DNA from: an uncultured Lachnospiraceae bacterium
Lineage (GTDB): Bacteria > Bacillota > Clostridia > Lachnospirales > Lachnospiraceae
DNA length: 26,926 bases
Direction: 5' to 3'
NCBI GenBank assembly: GCA_910584115.1
Contig: CAJTYN010000024.1
Location: 1-26,926 of the forward strand
The translations under genes were made by a program, and so were the position numbers. The notes below the pieces were generated by a model. It worked only from the letters and a program-made list of their open reading frames with translations. It had not been told where the DNA came from and ran no database searches. Positions 16,518 to 23,828 of this stretch are shown here, in pieces; within the stretch, counting starts at the first letter, position 1, and every line of letters begins with the position of its first letter.

Positions 16518-19439
16518 CTATTCGATCCCGGCTGTCTCGATGATGAACTTCACGGATCCTTCCATGTCGTCCATCTGGCCGTCGAAGGCTTTGTATGCCT
16601 TATCCGCGTCTTCCACCGCCTCCAGCCTGTTCAGCACGTCCTGGATCCCTCCGTCCAGCACATCCGTCAGCTTGCGGATACCCTCTCTGTCAAATTTCCG
16701 CATGCCGCTGGCCAGATCCTTGGATCCGTCGTAGAGTTTATCCGTCCCGTTCTTTAATTCTCTGCCGCCGCTGGCCAGCCTGCCTGTTCCGTCTTTTAAC
16801 GTGGAGGCGCCTGTGGCGAGCTGCTGGATCCCCGTACTCAGTGTGGACGCGCCGGATCTCAGTGTGTTCCCTCCTGTGGATAGCTGCTGACTGCCGGATA
16901 CCAGCTTGGCGGCTCCGTCATTTAACGCCGCGTTATTGGAGATGAGGGTGGCCGAACCCTCTTTCAGGGTCTGTGTGCCGTCTGTCAGGGACTGGGCGCC
17001 CGTGGCCAGCTGGCCCACGCCTGCGCTCAATGTCTTCGAGCCTTTTGACAGAGCAGTGATCCCTGTGTTCAAAGATCCTGTTCCCTTGGCCAGGCTCTTG
17101 GCGCCCTTATTCAGTTCTGTGTTGCTGCTGCAGAGCTGGGCGCTCCCTGTCTTTAAGCTCCCTGTGCCGTCGGCCAGGCTCTTGGTCCCCTGGATGAGCT
17201 GGGTATTCTTGCTGATGAGCTTGCCGCTGCCGTCAGAGAGCTGCTTGACGCTGGTCGCCAGCTGCTGGGATGCCTCGCCGAGGCCGCTGAGCGCGCCTGC
17301 CGCCGTCCCGAGGGCCTCGGAGCCCTGCTGCATCTGCTGGGCGCCTGCCACCGCGCTCCCCGCGCCTTCCTGCAGCGCCTGGATACCTGCACTGGCCTGC
17401 TGCATGTTCCCGCTGGCCTTATCCAGCTCAGAGGAGATCTGACTGAATCCCGTACCCAGGCGGCTGAATCCCTCGCGCAGCTGGTTCAACTGACTCAACT
17501 GTTCAGACACTGCCGGATCTTGCGCTCCGGCTGCCGCTGAAAGGTCTGCGGACGGCTCTGTCTGTACGCCCACATTGATCGTGATATCTCCCAGACCCGC
17601 CAGTAACGCCTCTGTCTGTTCCGGTGTCAGCCCGGCCGCCTGGGCCGCCGCCTGCACGTTGGCTGTCTGCTGCCGGTCCGCCTCTGCGTTCGCCGCCTGG
17701 TTGACCGCTGCATTTTCCTGGGCCACGGCTGCCTGCATCTGTTCTGTCGCCTGCCTGGATGCCTGTTCGACCGCCTGTTCGGCCGCTCTCTCTCCCATCT
17801 CCTGGGCGCTGCTCTGGGCATCGAGGACCGCCTGGGCCTGCTGGGCCAGTGTCACGCCTGTGGCGGAAAGGTCGCCCGCCGTCTGCACCGCACCGGATAA
17901 TGGTCCCACGCTCTCCAAAAGGCCGGAGGCCGCCGTCTGCACCTGGCCCGCGCCTTCCTGGAGCTTCTGCGCCCCGCCGCTCAGCTGTGTGCAGCCGTCC
18001 TGCAGGCCCTTGACCGCCTGGGGGAGCTGATCCACCTGGCCGATCTGGGACTGGAGGGCGCCGTTTAGCTGCTTGAGGCCCGCGTCGAGCTGGCTGGCTC
18101 CCTCTGTGTAGGCTTTCACACCGCTCTGTATGGACTTCGCGCCGCTGTCGACCTGGCGGATCCCGCCGTTTAAGTCACTGGCTCCGTCTGTATAGGCTTT
18201 CACACCGGCTTCCAGGGACTTGGCCCCCTTATCCAGTTCCTTGCCGCCTGTGCGCAGGGTGCTGATGCCGTCCGTCAGATCTTTTTTCTTGCTGTTTAAA
18301 GTGTCGATCCCCTCTTTCAGCTGACCGGCGCCTTCGTCCACCTGACCGATCCCCTTGTCGATCTCTTCCGCCCCCGCGGTGTAGTCGCCGACGCCTTTCT
18401 GCAGGGTGCCGGCTCCTTCCTCCAATGCATCGATCCCGTCTGCCAGCTGCCCGACCCCCGCGACCAGCTGGCCTTTCTGGGCATTCATGGTGTCGATGCC
18501 GCTCTTGAGCTGCCCGGCTCCGCTGTCCGCGCTCTCCACACCCTCTACAAATGTGGCCGTGGACGTATCCAGCTCTTTTAAGCCGTCCCGGAGCGTCCGG
18601 CTGCCTTTGACCAGGGCGGCGGAGGAGTCTGTCAGCTTATCCATGCTCTCTTTCAGACCGTCCATGTCCTGGATCCCGTCCAGTCCCAGTTCTGACAGGG
18701 TGCCCGTCGTCGCCACGGTGGCCGTCATCGCCAGGGAGAAGTCCGTGACCGTGGCCGAGATTTCCACATAGTCCGGGATCTCCTTCTCCTCCAGGCCCTT
18801 GATGTCGGAGATCTTCAGGCTGTCGGCCAGACCCGGCAGACCGACCCCTATGACGATGTTATTCTTTCCGTCGGAGATCACCCGGCCGTTCGTCACCTCC
18901 ACTTCCGAAAATGTCTCCACCGGGAGGATCATCCCCGTGGCCATCAGAAACGGCGTGCTGATCTGCTCCTGTTTTCCGTTCACGACCCTGGTCTGCTGGG
19001 AATGGTTTTCATAGTCGATGCGGATCTTCACCCGGCCGCTCTTGCCCGCAAGCTGGGACGGGAGGATCTCATTGCCGTCCAGGTAGTAGGTCATCTTCAC
19101 CGACACGGGCAGCTCCTCCGTCGTCTTGCCCTGGTAATAGATGTCGTTCCCGCCTGCCTCCCAGGTCAGGGTCCCGTCCCCGCTCTGGGTAAATCCCTCG
19201 TCGCCTTTGACATTCTCAATGTCGCTCAAGTTGCTCTTATCTGTCAAGGACTGCCCCTTCTCCATGTTTTTCAGCCAGCTGCTGACCGTCACATCCTGGG
19301 TGTTCCCGCTCTCGTCCGCATTGACATACACCGTCTGTTCTTTATTGACTGTGGACGCGTATACACTGTCCACCGCGACGGTCAGAGAGATCATCGCCGT
19401 CATCCCTGCCAGCATGGCCTGCACATATTTTCTCTTCAT
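16518..19439 (-). CDS. secreted heptad-repeat protein paired with the MMPL exporter
   Basis: This 973-aa protein starts with a signal peptide (MKRKYV, hydrophobic core, SVYA before the cut at about residue 28). A globular N-terminal part (about 30-250) is followed by two long blocks of seven-residue repeats of the type L-x-x-G-x-x-x (about 255-520 and 655-925), such as GTKSLADGTGSLKTGSAQL. Between them is an Ala/Gln-rich segment (about 530-645), probably a helical coil. The C-terminus has no membrane helix or LPXTG signal, unlike YhgE/Pip-type relatives that are membrane-anchored. Such proteins are often encoded next to MMPL genes in Firmicutes and may form a coiled-coil adaptor in the cell wall. 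That role is inference. The ATG at 19439 follows GAGGAGG. It is the first gene of the operon. Confidence 0.88.
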   Translation of the reverse strand: MKRKYVQAMLAGMTAMISLTVAVDSVYASTVNKEQTVYVNADESGNTQDVTVSSWLKNMEKGQSLTDKSNLSDIENVKGDEGFTQSGDGTLTWEAGGNDIYYQGKTTEELPVSVKMTYYLDGNEILPSQLAGKSGRVKIRIDYENHSQQTRVVNGKQEQISTPFLMATGMILPVETFSEVEVTNGRVISDGKNNIVIGVGLPGLADSLKISDIKGLEEKEIPDYVEISATVTDFSLAMTATVATTGTLSELGLDGIQDMDGLKESMDKLTDSSAALVKGSRTLRDGLKELDTSTATFVEGVESADSGAGQLKSGIDTMNAQKGQLVAGVGQLADGIDALEEGAGTLQKGVGDYTAGAEEIDKGIGQVDEGAGQLKEGIDTLNSKKKDLTDGISTLRTGGKELDKGAKSLEAGVKAYTDGASDLNGGIRQVDSGAKSIQSGVKAYTEGASQLDAGLKQLNGALQSQIGQVDQLPQAVKGLQDGCTQLSGGAQKLQEGAGQVQTAASGLLESVGPLSGAVQTAGDLSATGVTLAQQAQAVLDAQSSAQEMGERAAEQAVEQASRQATEQMQAAVAQENAAVNQAANAEADRQQTANVQAAAQAAGLTPEQTEALLAGLGDITINVGVQTEPSADLSAAAGAQDPAVSEQLSQLNQLREGFSRLGTGFSQISSELDKASGNMQQASAGIQALQEGAGSAVAGAQQMQQGSEALGTAAGALSGLGEASQQLATSVKQLSDGSGKLISKNTQLIQGTKSLADGTGSLKTGSAQLCSSNTELNKGAKSLAKGTGSLNTGITALSKGSKTLSAGVGQLATGAQSLTDGTQTLKEGSATLISNNAALNDGAAKLVSGSQQLSTGGNTLRSGASTLSTGIQQLATGASTLKDGTGRLASGGRELKNGTDKLYDGSKDLASGMRKFDREGIRKLTDVLDGGIQDVLNRLEAVEDADKAYKAFDGQMDDMEGSVKFIIETAGIE
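18096..18207. repeat. DNA-level tandem repeat within the heptad-repeat gene
   Basis: A stretch of 28 bases starting at 18096 recurs at 18180 with two mismatches (compare GTAGGCTTTCACACCG and ATAGGCTTTCACACCG). The period of 84 bp equals 28 residues, or four heptads, seen in the protein as AYTDGAS and AYTEGAS. It indicates fairly recent internal duplication. Confidence 0.6.
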
Positions 19440-19475
19440 ATCAAAACGCCTCCTCTATATCATGATCCTTGTCTG

Positions 19476-19488
19476 TGACCAACAGTCA
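19476..19488. promoter_or_regulatory. third copy of the TetR operator motif
   Basis: TGACCAACAGTCA has the same arms and 3-base centre as the two operators at 19518 and 19551 (TGACYnnnAGTCA), with one C for T. It lies about 8-20 bases downstream of the predicted start of the exporter transcript. Confidence 0.5.
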
Positions 19489-19502
19489 TTTTTTCTATTA
19501 AT

Positions 19503-19531
19503 GTTATAACGCAGAAATGACTTTTAGTCAA
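19503..19531 (-). promoter_or_regulatory. promoter of the heptad-repeat/MMPL operon
   Basis: On the minus strand TTGACT (5/6) and TATAAC (5/6) are separated by exactly 17 bp. The -35 box is part of the operator at 19518-19530, so binding there would block RNA polymerase. Confidence 0.72.
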
Positions 19532-19566
19532 TATGTAAAATACAAAAAATTGACTAAAAGTCATTT
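19515..19566. promoter_or_regulatory. paired TetR operators in an 18-bp perfect inverted repeat
   Basis: AAATGACTTTTAGTCAAT (19515-19532) and its exact reverse complement (19549-19566) are separated by 16 bp. Each arm is itself a palindrome, TGACTTTTAGTCA or TGACTAAAAGTCA, centred 33 bp apart (about three helical turns). This favours two repressor dimers on one face of the DNA. Confidence 0.75.
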
Positions 19567-19589
19567 TAAATATTGTGTAAGATCCCGGA

Positions 19590-19618
19590 TTGATTTTTCA
19601 TCTGTCTGCCTTTATAAT
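19590..19618 (+). promoter_or_regulatory. promoter of the divergent tetR gene
   Basis: TTGATT (4/6) and a perfect TATAAT are 17 bp apart, giving a start about 22 bases before the ATG at 19647. It lies 24 bp from the operator pair, so the repressor may affect its own gene less than the exporter genes. Confidence 0.7.
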
Positions 19619-19646
19619 AAAGACACACAGAAAAGAGGTTTTTTTG

Positions 19647-20267
19647 ATGAATAAGATCGACAATAAAAAATTACAGAAAAGGACATCCCTCCTGGATTCT
19701 GCCTTTTCGCTCTTTATCAGCAATGGGTTCCATAAGACTTCCATCTCGGATATCGTAAAGGATGCCGGGGTCGCCAAAGGGACATTCTATCTGTATTTCA
19801 AAGATAAATACGATATCCGCAACCACCTGATCTCCCGGAAGGCCAACCAGGTGTTCCGCAACGCCTACACGGACCTTTTGGCCCACAAGGAGGTGGAGGA
19901 TTTTGAGGATCAGGTCTTCTTCATCATCGATCATGTGCTGGATCAGTTCGCCGCCAACCACAGTCTGGTGACCCTTCTGTCCAAACACTTGAGCTGGGGG
20001 TTTTTCAAGGATTCCCTCCTCTTTGCCGCCGAGCCGGATTCGCCTTCGATCTTCTCTCTCTATGAGTCCCTGCTGTCAAGATCCGCGTATACCTACCAGT
20101 CCCCCGAATTGATGATGTACCTGATCCTGGAACTGATCGGCGGCGCCAGCTACAATGCCATCCTATATGAACAGCCCGTCCCGCTGGACGAGCTGAAACC
20201 CCATCTGTACCGGACTGTGGAGCAGATCCTGCGGCAGTATCGGGTGGAGGATCCTAGATCTCCTTGA
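19647..20267 (+). CDS. TetR-family regulator of the MMPL operon
   Basis: This 206-aa protein has a TetR DNA-binding domain at about residues 13-58: SLLDSAFSLFISNGFHKTSI, then AGVAKGTFYLYFKDKYDIR. The C-terminal part resembles that of TetR proteins encoded beside MMPL genes in Firmicutes and shows no ligand signature. The ATG at 19647 was chosen for its AAAGAGG site 7-8 bases upstream; the longer reading would include the promoter. It is divergent from the heptad-repeat/MMPL operon. Three copies of TGACYnnnAGTCA lie between them, so repression of the exporter is the obvious role. Its stop codon overlaps the -35 box of the next gene. Confidence 0.93.
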   Translation: MNKIDNKKLQKRTSLLDSAFSLFISNGFHKTSISDIVKDAGVAKGTFYLYFKDKYDIRNHLISRKANQVFRNAYTDLLAHKEVEDFEDQVFFIIDHVLDQFAANHSLVTLLSKHLSWGFFKDSLLFAAEPDSPSIFSLYESLLSRSAYTYQSPELMMYLILELIGGASYNAILYEQPVPLDELKPHLYRTVEQILRQYRVEDPRSP

Positions 20268-20292
20268 CATGGAAGATCATACCGTTTAAGAT
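20264..20292 (+). promoter_or_regulatory. promoter of the DUF362/amidohydrolase operon
   Basis: A perfect -35 box TTGACA, overlapping the TetR stop codon, and a -10 box TAAGAT (4/6) are 17 bp apart. The predicted start is about 33 bp upstream of the DUF362 ATG. Confidence 0.6.
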
Positions 20293-20331
20293 ATCAGATA
20301 TAGATGATATTCAAAAGAAAGGAAAGATCCC

Positions 20332-21219
20332 ATGAAAAAGGCAACTGTATATTTTACGAAAGAGATCACTCCTGAAAGTCTCATAAAGATCTATGACGCC
20401 CTGGGCAGGGAGCTCCATGGAAAGGTGGCCGTCAAGATCTCCACCGGCGAACCCGGCGGGCACAATTTCCTGCAGCCGTCCCTGATCGCTCCCTTGGTAA
20501 AAAAACTGGACGGCACCATCGTGGAATGCAACACTGCCTACGAAGGCCGCAGGAACACCAGCGAAGCCCATTGGCAGACCTTCCGTGACCACGGCTTTGC
20601 CGCCATCGCGCGCTGCGACCTGATGGATGAGGAAGGCGAGCTGATCCTGCCGGTGCGCAATGGCCGCCACCTGACAGAGAACTATGTGGGCAGCCATCTG
20701 GCCGACTATGATTCCATGCTGGTACTCTCCCATTTCAAGGGCCACGCCATGGGCGGATTCGGCGGCGCCCTGAAAAACGTCGCCATCGGGATCGCTTCTT
20801 CTTACGGAAAGGGGATCATCCACTGCAACGGCAAGCCCTGTGAAAAAATGGAGGACATGTTCTCCGCCGACCACGACTCCTTCCTGGAATCCATGGCCGA
20901 CGCGGACAGCGCCGTCATCGACTATCTGGGCAGCCGGAACATGCTGTACATCAACGTGGCAAACCGCCTCTCCGTAGACTGTGACTGCGACGCGAACCCC
21001 CACGACCCGGAGATGGCCGACATCGGGATCTTCGCATCCCTCGACCCCGTAGCCGTCGACCAGGCCTGCGTGGACGCGGTCTACGCCTCCCCCGACCCGG
21101 GCAAAGCCGCGCTCATCGAGCGGATGAGATCCTTGAACGGCATCCACACAGTAGAGGCAGCAGCCGCACTGGGCTTAGGCAACCGCGAATACGAGACCGT
21201 AGACCTGGATCAGGTTTAA
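20332..21219 (+). CDS. DUF362 domain-containing protein
   Basis: This 295-aa protein matches the DUF362 family: KVAVKISTGEPGGHNFLQP near the N-terminus, TAYEGRRNT, the central SHFKGHAMGGFGGALKN, and DIGIFASLDPVAVDQAC near the C-terminus. Many family members carry a 4Fe-4S ferredoxin domain. This one does not, though it has a CDCD cluster near residues 221-224. The family's biochemical function is not settled as far as I know. It is soluble, with no signal peptide. The ATG at 20332 follows AAAGGAAAG. The amidohydrolase gene starts 88 bp downstream and is probably in the same transcript. Confidence 0.88.
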   Translation: MKKATVYFTKEITPESLIKIYDALGRELHGKVAVKISTGEPGGHNFLQPSLIAPLVKKLDGTIVECNTAYEGRRNTSEAHWQTFRDHGFAAIARCDLMDEEGELILPVRNGRHLTENYVGSHLADYDSMLVLSHFKGHAMGGFGGALKNVAIGIASSYGKGIIHCNGKPCEKMEDMFSADHDSFLESMADADSAVIDYLGSRNMLYINVANRLSVDCDCDANPHDPEMADIGIFASLDPVAVDQACVDAVYASPDPGKAALIERMRSLNGIHTVEAAAALGLGNREYETVDLDQV

Positions 21220-21249
21220 GATCCGATCCAGACGCAAATACCAGACGCA

Positions 21250-21281
21250 CAAGGCGGCTTCCCGCAGCAGGGGCCGCCTTG
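21250..21281. repeat. 9-bp perfect hairpin between DUF362 and amidohydrolase genes
   Basis: CAAGGCGGC pairs perfectly with GCCGCCTTG, with a possible inner CCC/GGG pairing. No T tract follows on the plus strand (GCCGTGTC), so it looks like an intercistronic mRNA hairpin rather than a full terminator. Confidence 0.5.
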
Positions 21282-21307
21282 CCGTGTCAAAAAAGAAAGG
21301 CTGACAG

Positions 21308-22117
21308 ATGATCATCGATATACACACACATATCTTCCCCGACGAAGTGGCAAAAAAAGCCATACCGAAACTCTCCGCGACCATCGACCTTCCCCCCAGC
21401 ATGGACGGCACGGCCGACGGCCTGCTGGATTCCGCCGCGCGCGCAGGCGTCGACGTGAGCGTGATCCTGCCCGTGGTCACCAACATAAGACAGTTTGACT
21501 CCATCATCCGCTTCGCCGACGCCATCAACGGGAGGGACTACCCCGCGGGCGGGCCGCGGCTCATCTCCGCCGCCGGGATCCACCCGGATATGCCCGACTA
21601 CAAGGAAAAGCTGACTCAGATCCACGCGATGGGTTTCAAAGGGATCAAACTGCACCCGGATTACCAGGAGGTCGCTTTCGACGACATCCGCTACATGCGC
21701 ATCCTGGATAAAGCCTCCGAGCTGGGATTATTTACCCTCACGCACGCCGGGTACGATCCCGTCTGCCCGGATCAGACCCACTGCACCGCCGCCCGTGTCC
21801 GCCGCGTATTAGAGGAAGTCGCGCCCCGGAAACTGATCCTGGCCCATATGGGCAGCAATGAATTCTATGACAAGTCGGAAGAGCTGCTGGTGGGGCAGGA
21901 CGTGTATTTCGACACGGCCTACTCCATCTGCCACATGGATGAGGATCAGCTCACCCGGATGATCAAAACCCACGGTGCCCACCGGATCCTCTTCGGCTCC
22001 GACGCCCCCTGGGCGGATCAAAAAGAAGCCGTCTCCATCCTCCGCTCCCTGCCCCTCACACCGGAAGAACAGGAGCAGATCCTCTGGAAAAACGCGGCCG
22101 AGCTGCTGGAGATATAA
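21308..22117 (+). CDS. amidohydrolase-family metal-dependent hydrolase
   Basis: This 269-aa protein is a TIM-barrel amidohydrolase of the Amidohydro_2 (ACMSD-like) type. Metal-binding residues are visible in order: H6-x-H8 (DIHTHIF), GIKLHP around 112-117 with H116, H146 in LTHAGYD, H180 in ILAHMGS, and D232 in LFGSDAPW. All expected ligands are present, so it is probably active. The length is typical for compact members. The ATG at 21308 follows GAAAGG. It follows the DUF362 gene and is closed by a strong hairpin. The substrate could be an amide, an ester or a carboxylate to be decarboxylated; the sequence does not say. Confidence 0.9.
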   Translation: MIIDIHTHIFPDEVAKKAIPKLSATIDLPPSMDGTADGLLDSAARAGVDVSVILPVVTNIRQFDSIIRFADAINGRDYPAGGPRLISAAGIHPDMPDYKEKLTQIHAMGFKGIKLHPDYQEVAFDDIRYMRILDKASELGLFTLTHAGYDPVCPDQTHCTAARVRRVLEEVAPRKLILAHMGSNEFYDKSEELLVGQDVYFDTAYSICHMDEDQLTRMIKTHGAHRILFGSDAPWADQKEAVSILRSLPLTPEEQEQILWKNAAELLEI

Positions 22118-22135
22118 AGAAAAAGGCAGAAAAAT

Positions 22136-22177
22136 CCCCTTGAAGATATCCGTTTTATGGGATCTTCAGGGGGTTTT
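22136..22177. terminator. bidirectional intrinsic terminator
   Basis: CCCCTTGAAGAT pairs with ATCTTCAGGGGG (one G-U pair), followed by TTTT on the plus strand and preceded by AAAAAT (ATTTTT on the minus strand). It lies 18 bp after the amidohydrolase stop and 25 bp past the end of the PucR-like gene, so it can serve both. Confidence 0.82.
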
Positions 22178-22202
22178 ATCATTTGATCTACTTCTTTTTT
22201 CT

Positions 22203-23750
22203 TCATCGATCACTATCGATCCATCCCAGATATCCGTCCTGAAACTTCAGGAGAAAAATAGACAGCAACACATAAAATCTATTGACCGGATCATCCTCAT
22301 CAAAGACAAGTGATCCTTTGATCTTATCGAGACGATAGTTCATCGTATTCCTATGGATAAATAATGCCTTTGCGGCTTTTACCGCATTCCGCTCATTGAT
22401 GAGATATTGATACAAAGTCTCAAGATGATCCGTACCATTCTTTTTATCATATTCATAAAGTGTTATGATATCCGGATGACACAATTCGAAAGCATCATAC
22501 TTCTCCAAACTCGCACCAAAAATACTATAAAGGCCGAACTCCTCCTGTAAAAAAAGTGATCTGTCTGTTTCCTCTTTCCTATAAAACCGGAGGATATTTG
22601 ATGCTTGCCGATAATAAAAATACATGTCACAGATATTGTCAAAATTCTTACTCAGAGCACCTTTTAGATCCATCCTATTTAATGTCCGGATGATCTTTTG
22701 CGAAAAGATCTCCTTATCTTGTCTGGATGTGACATGGAAGATACAGATCATATGCTCACCACTCTGTATTGCCTTATGTTCATTTGTACTACTGAGATAA
22801 TCTATCAAAAAATGCGTTTTTCGCTTGTTCTGACCTTCCATATCAATAACAAGTATTGAATAGGTATCATGGATATCCCAACCAAAAATAGCGATCTGCT
22901 GCTGGATCAACATCGGATCAGTAGCTCTGCGATCTAAGATATCTTGAAAAAAATTTTCATGCAGCAGTCCCGCCCTTGATGAAAAAACAGGATCGCTGCA
23001 GATACGAAAAGTAAGGAGGTCACCCAATTCATCGGCGATCTCTCTGTGTGTCTGCGTTGGCTCCGAATAAATACTGACGATAAAAATGTGTGCTTTTAAC
23101 GTATTCTCTGAAAAGATATTCCTACAAGTGTACGGAAGGTTGAACGTGTCAGTCTCTAATGTAAATGCCCGCCGGAAACTCCTGATCTTTTCCAATTCCC
23201 CGGTGGTGATCAGCCGATCCATGATATGGATCGGCATGTAGCCATGATCGACCTGATAACGCCAGATAGCGCTTATATCTGCCATCACCGTAGGCGTAGA
23301 ATACACATGCATCTTCATACTGATATCCGTCAGATAGACCGTATCGCGGGTGACCATGGAACTCAGATCAAAGATCTCCTGCAGTCCTTTTCCCTCGATC
23401 AATCTCATCTTTACGGTATCATCCCATCTTTGAAAAGAATCGAAAATCTCCATGATCGAATGAAATATCGAACGGATGGATCTTTTATGCCCGATCGATA
23501 AGCCATTCCTGATAACAGATGTATGGGGTGTCCGATAGGCAACAAGGGTGATCGAAGAAAGCTCAGCAGCATCATAGCTGTCTGAACAGCCATTAATGTC
23601 AACATAAAAAGTATCAGGATCCAATCGGATAGAATGGGCTTTTGGGAGGATAGATGCTCTTTCAAGATACGGCCCTGGGGACTCTTCCATCTTTAAAGAT
23701 ATACCGTTGCTGGAAAGATTTTCATAGATCAAAAGCAGAGATAATCTCAT
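22203..23750 (-). CDS. PucR/CdaR-family transcriptional regulator
   Basis: This 515-aa protein ends with the PucR-type helix-turn-helix: YLINERNAVKAAKALFIHRN, then TMNYRLDKIKGSL, close to the C-terminus as usual. A central region before it (GWDIHDTYSILVIDMEGQN) resembles the GGDEF-like domain of CdaR-type activators. The N-terminal half is probably a sensor but matches nothing I recognise. The ATG at 23750 has a GGAG 8 bp upstream; a longer reading would extend 23 residues into the hairpin at 23783-23814. Regulators of this type usually activate catabolic genes in response to substrate. Here the likely target is the SLC13/URO-D operon, of which it is the last gene. Codons are visibly A+T-rich compared with regions 2-4. 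Confidence 0.88.
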   Translation of the reverse strand: MRLSLLLIYENLSSNGISLKMEESPGPYLERASILPKAHSIRLDPDTFYVDINGCSDSYDAAELSSITLVAYRTPHTSVIRNGLSIGHKRSIRSIFHSIMEIFDSFQRWDDTVKMRLIEGKGLQEIFDLSSMVTRDTVYLTDISMKMHVYSTPTVMADISAIWRYQVDHGYMPIHIMDRLITTGELEKIRSFRRAFTLETDTFNLPYTCRNIFSENTLKAHIFIVSIYSEPTQTHREIADELGDLLTFRICSDPVFSSRAGLLHENFFQDILDRRATDPMLIQQQIAIFGWDIHDTYSILVIDMEGQNKRKTHFLIDYLSSTNEHKAIQSGEHMICIFHVTSRQDKEIFSQKIIRTLNRMDLKGALSKNFDNICDMYFYYRQASNILRFYRKEETDRSLFLQEEFGLYSIFGASLEKYDAFELCHPDIITLYEYDKKNGTDHLETLYQYLINERNAVKAAKALFIHRNTMNYRLDKIKGSLVFDEDDPVNRFYVLLSIFLLKFQDGYLGWIDSDR

Positions 23751-23782
23751 TTGTCTTACTCCATTTTCAGGAACATCATAAC

Positions 23783-23814
23783 AGACAAAGGGCCAAAAAG
23801 CAAGCCCTTTGTCT
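23783..23814. repeat. 11-bp perfect hairpin between URO-D and PucR-like genes
   Basis: AGACAAAGGGC pairs perfectly with GCCCTTTGTCT around a 10-base loop. On the minus strand it comes 14 bp after the URO-D stop but is followed by GTTATGATG, not by T residues. It may be a partial terminator or an mRNA-stabilising hairpin that lowers regulator expression relative to the genes upstream. Confidence 0.6.
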
Positions 23815-23828
23815 CTCAAGTTCTTCTC

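Noticed and set aside
16700..18600. Possible CRISPR-like or minisatellite array
   Set aside because: The repeats are degenerate, lie in frame in a coding sequence, and have no constant spacer and repeat lengths.
16595..18771. Several open frames on both strands within the heptad-repeat gene
   Set aside because: They result from the 21-bp codon periodicity of the repeats. The minus-strand frame with signal peptide and ribosome binding site explains the region.
20311..21147. Open frame of 278 codons on the minus strand opposite the DUF362 gene
   Set aside because: It is an antisense shadow of a well-supported family member, with no ribosome binding site and no recognisable domain.
21250..21281. 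Terminator between the DUF362 and amidohydrolase genes
   Set aside because: The stem is good but no T tract follows on the plus strand.
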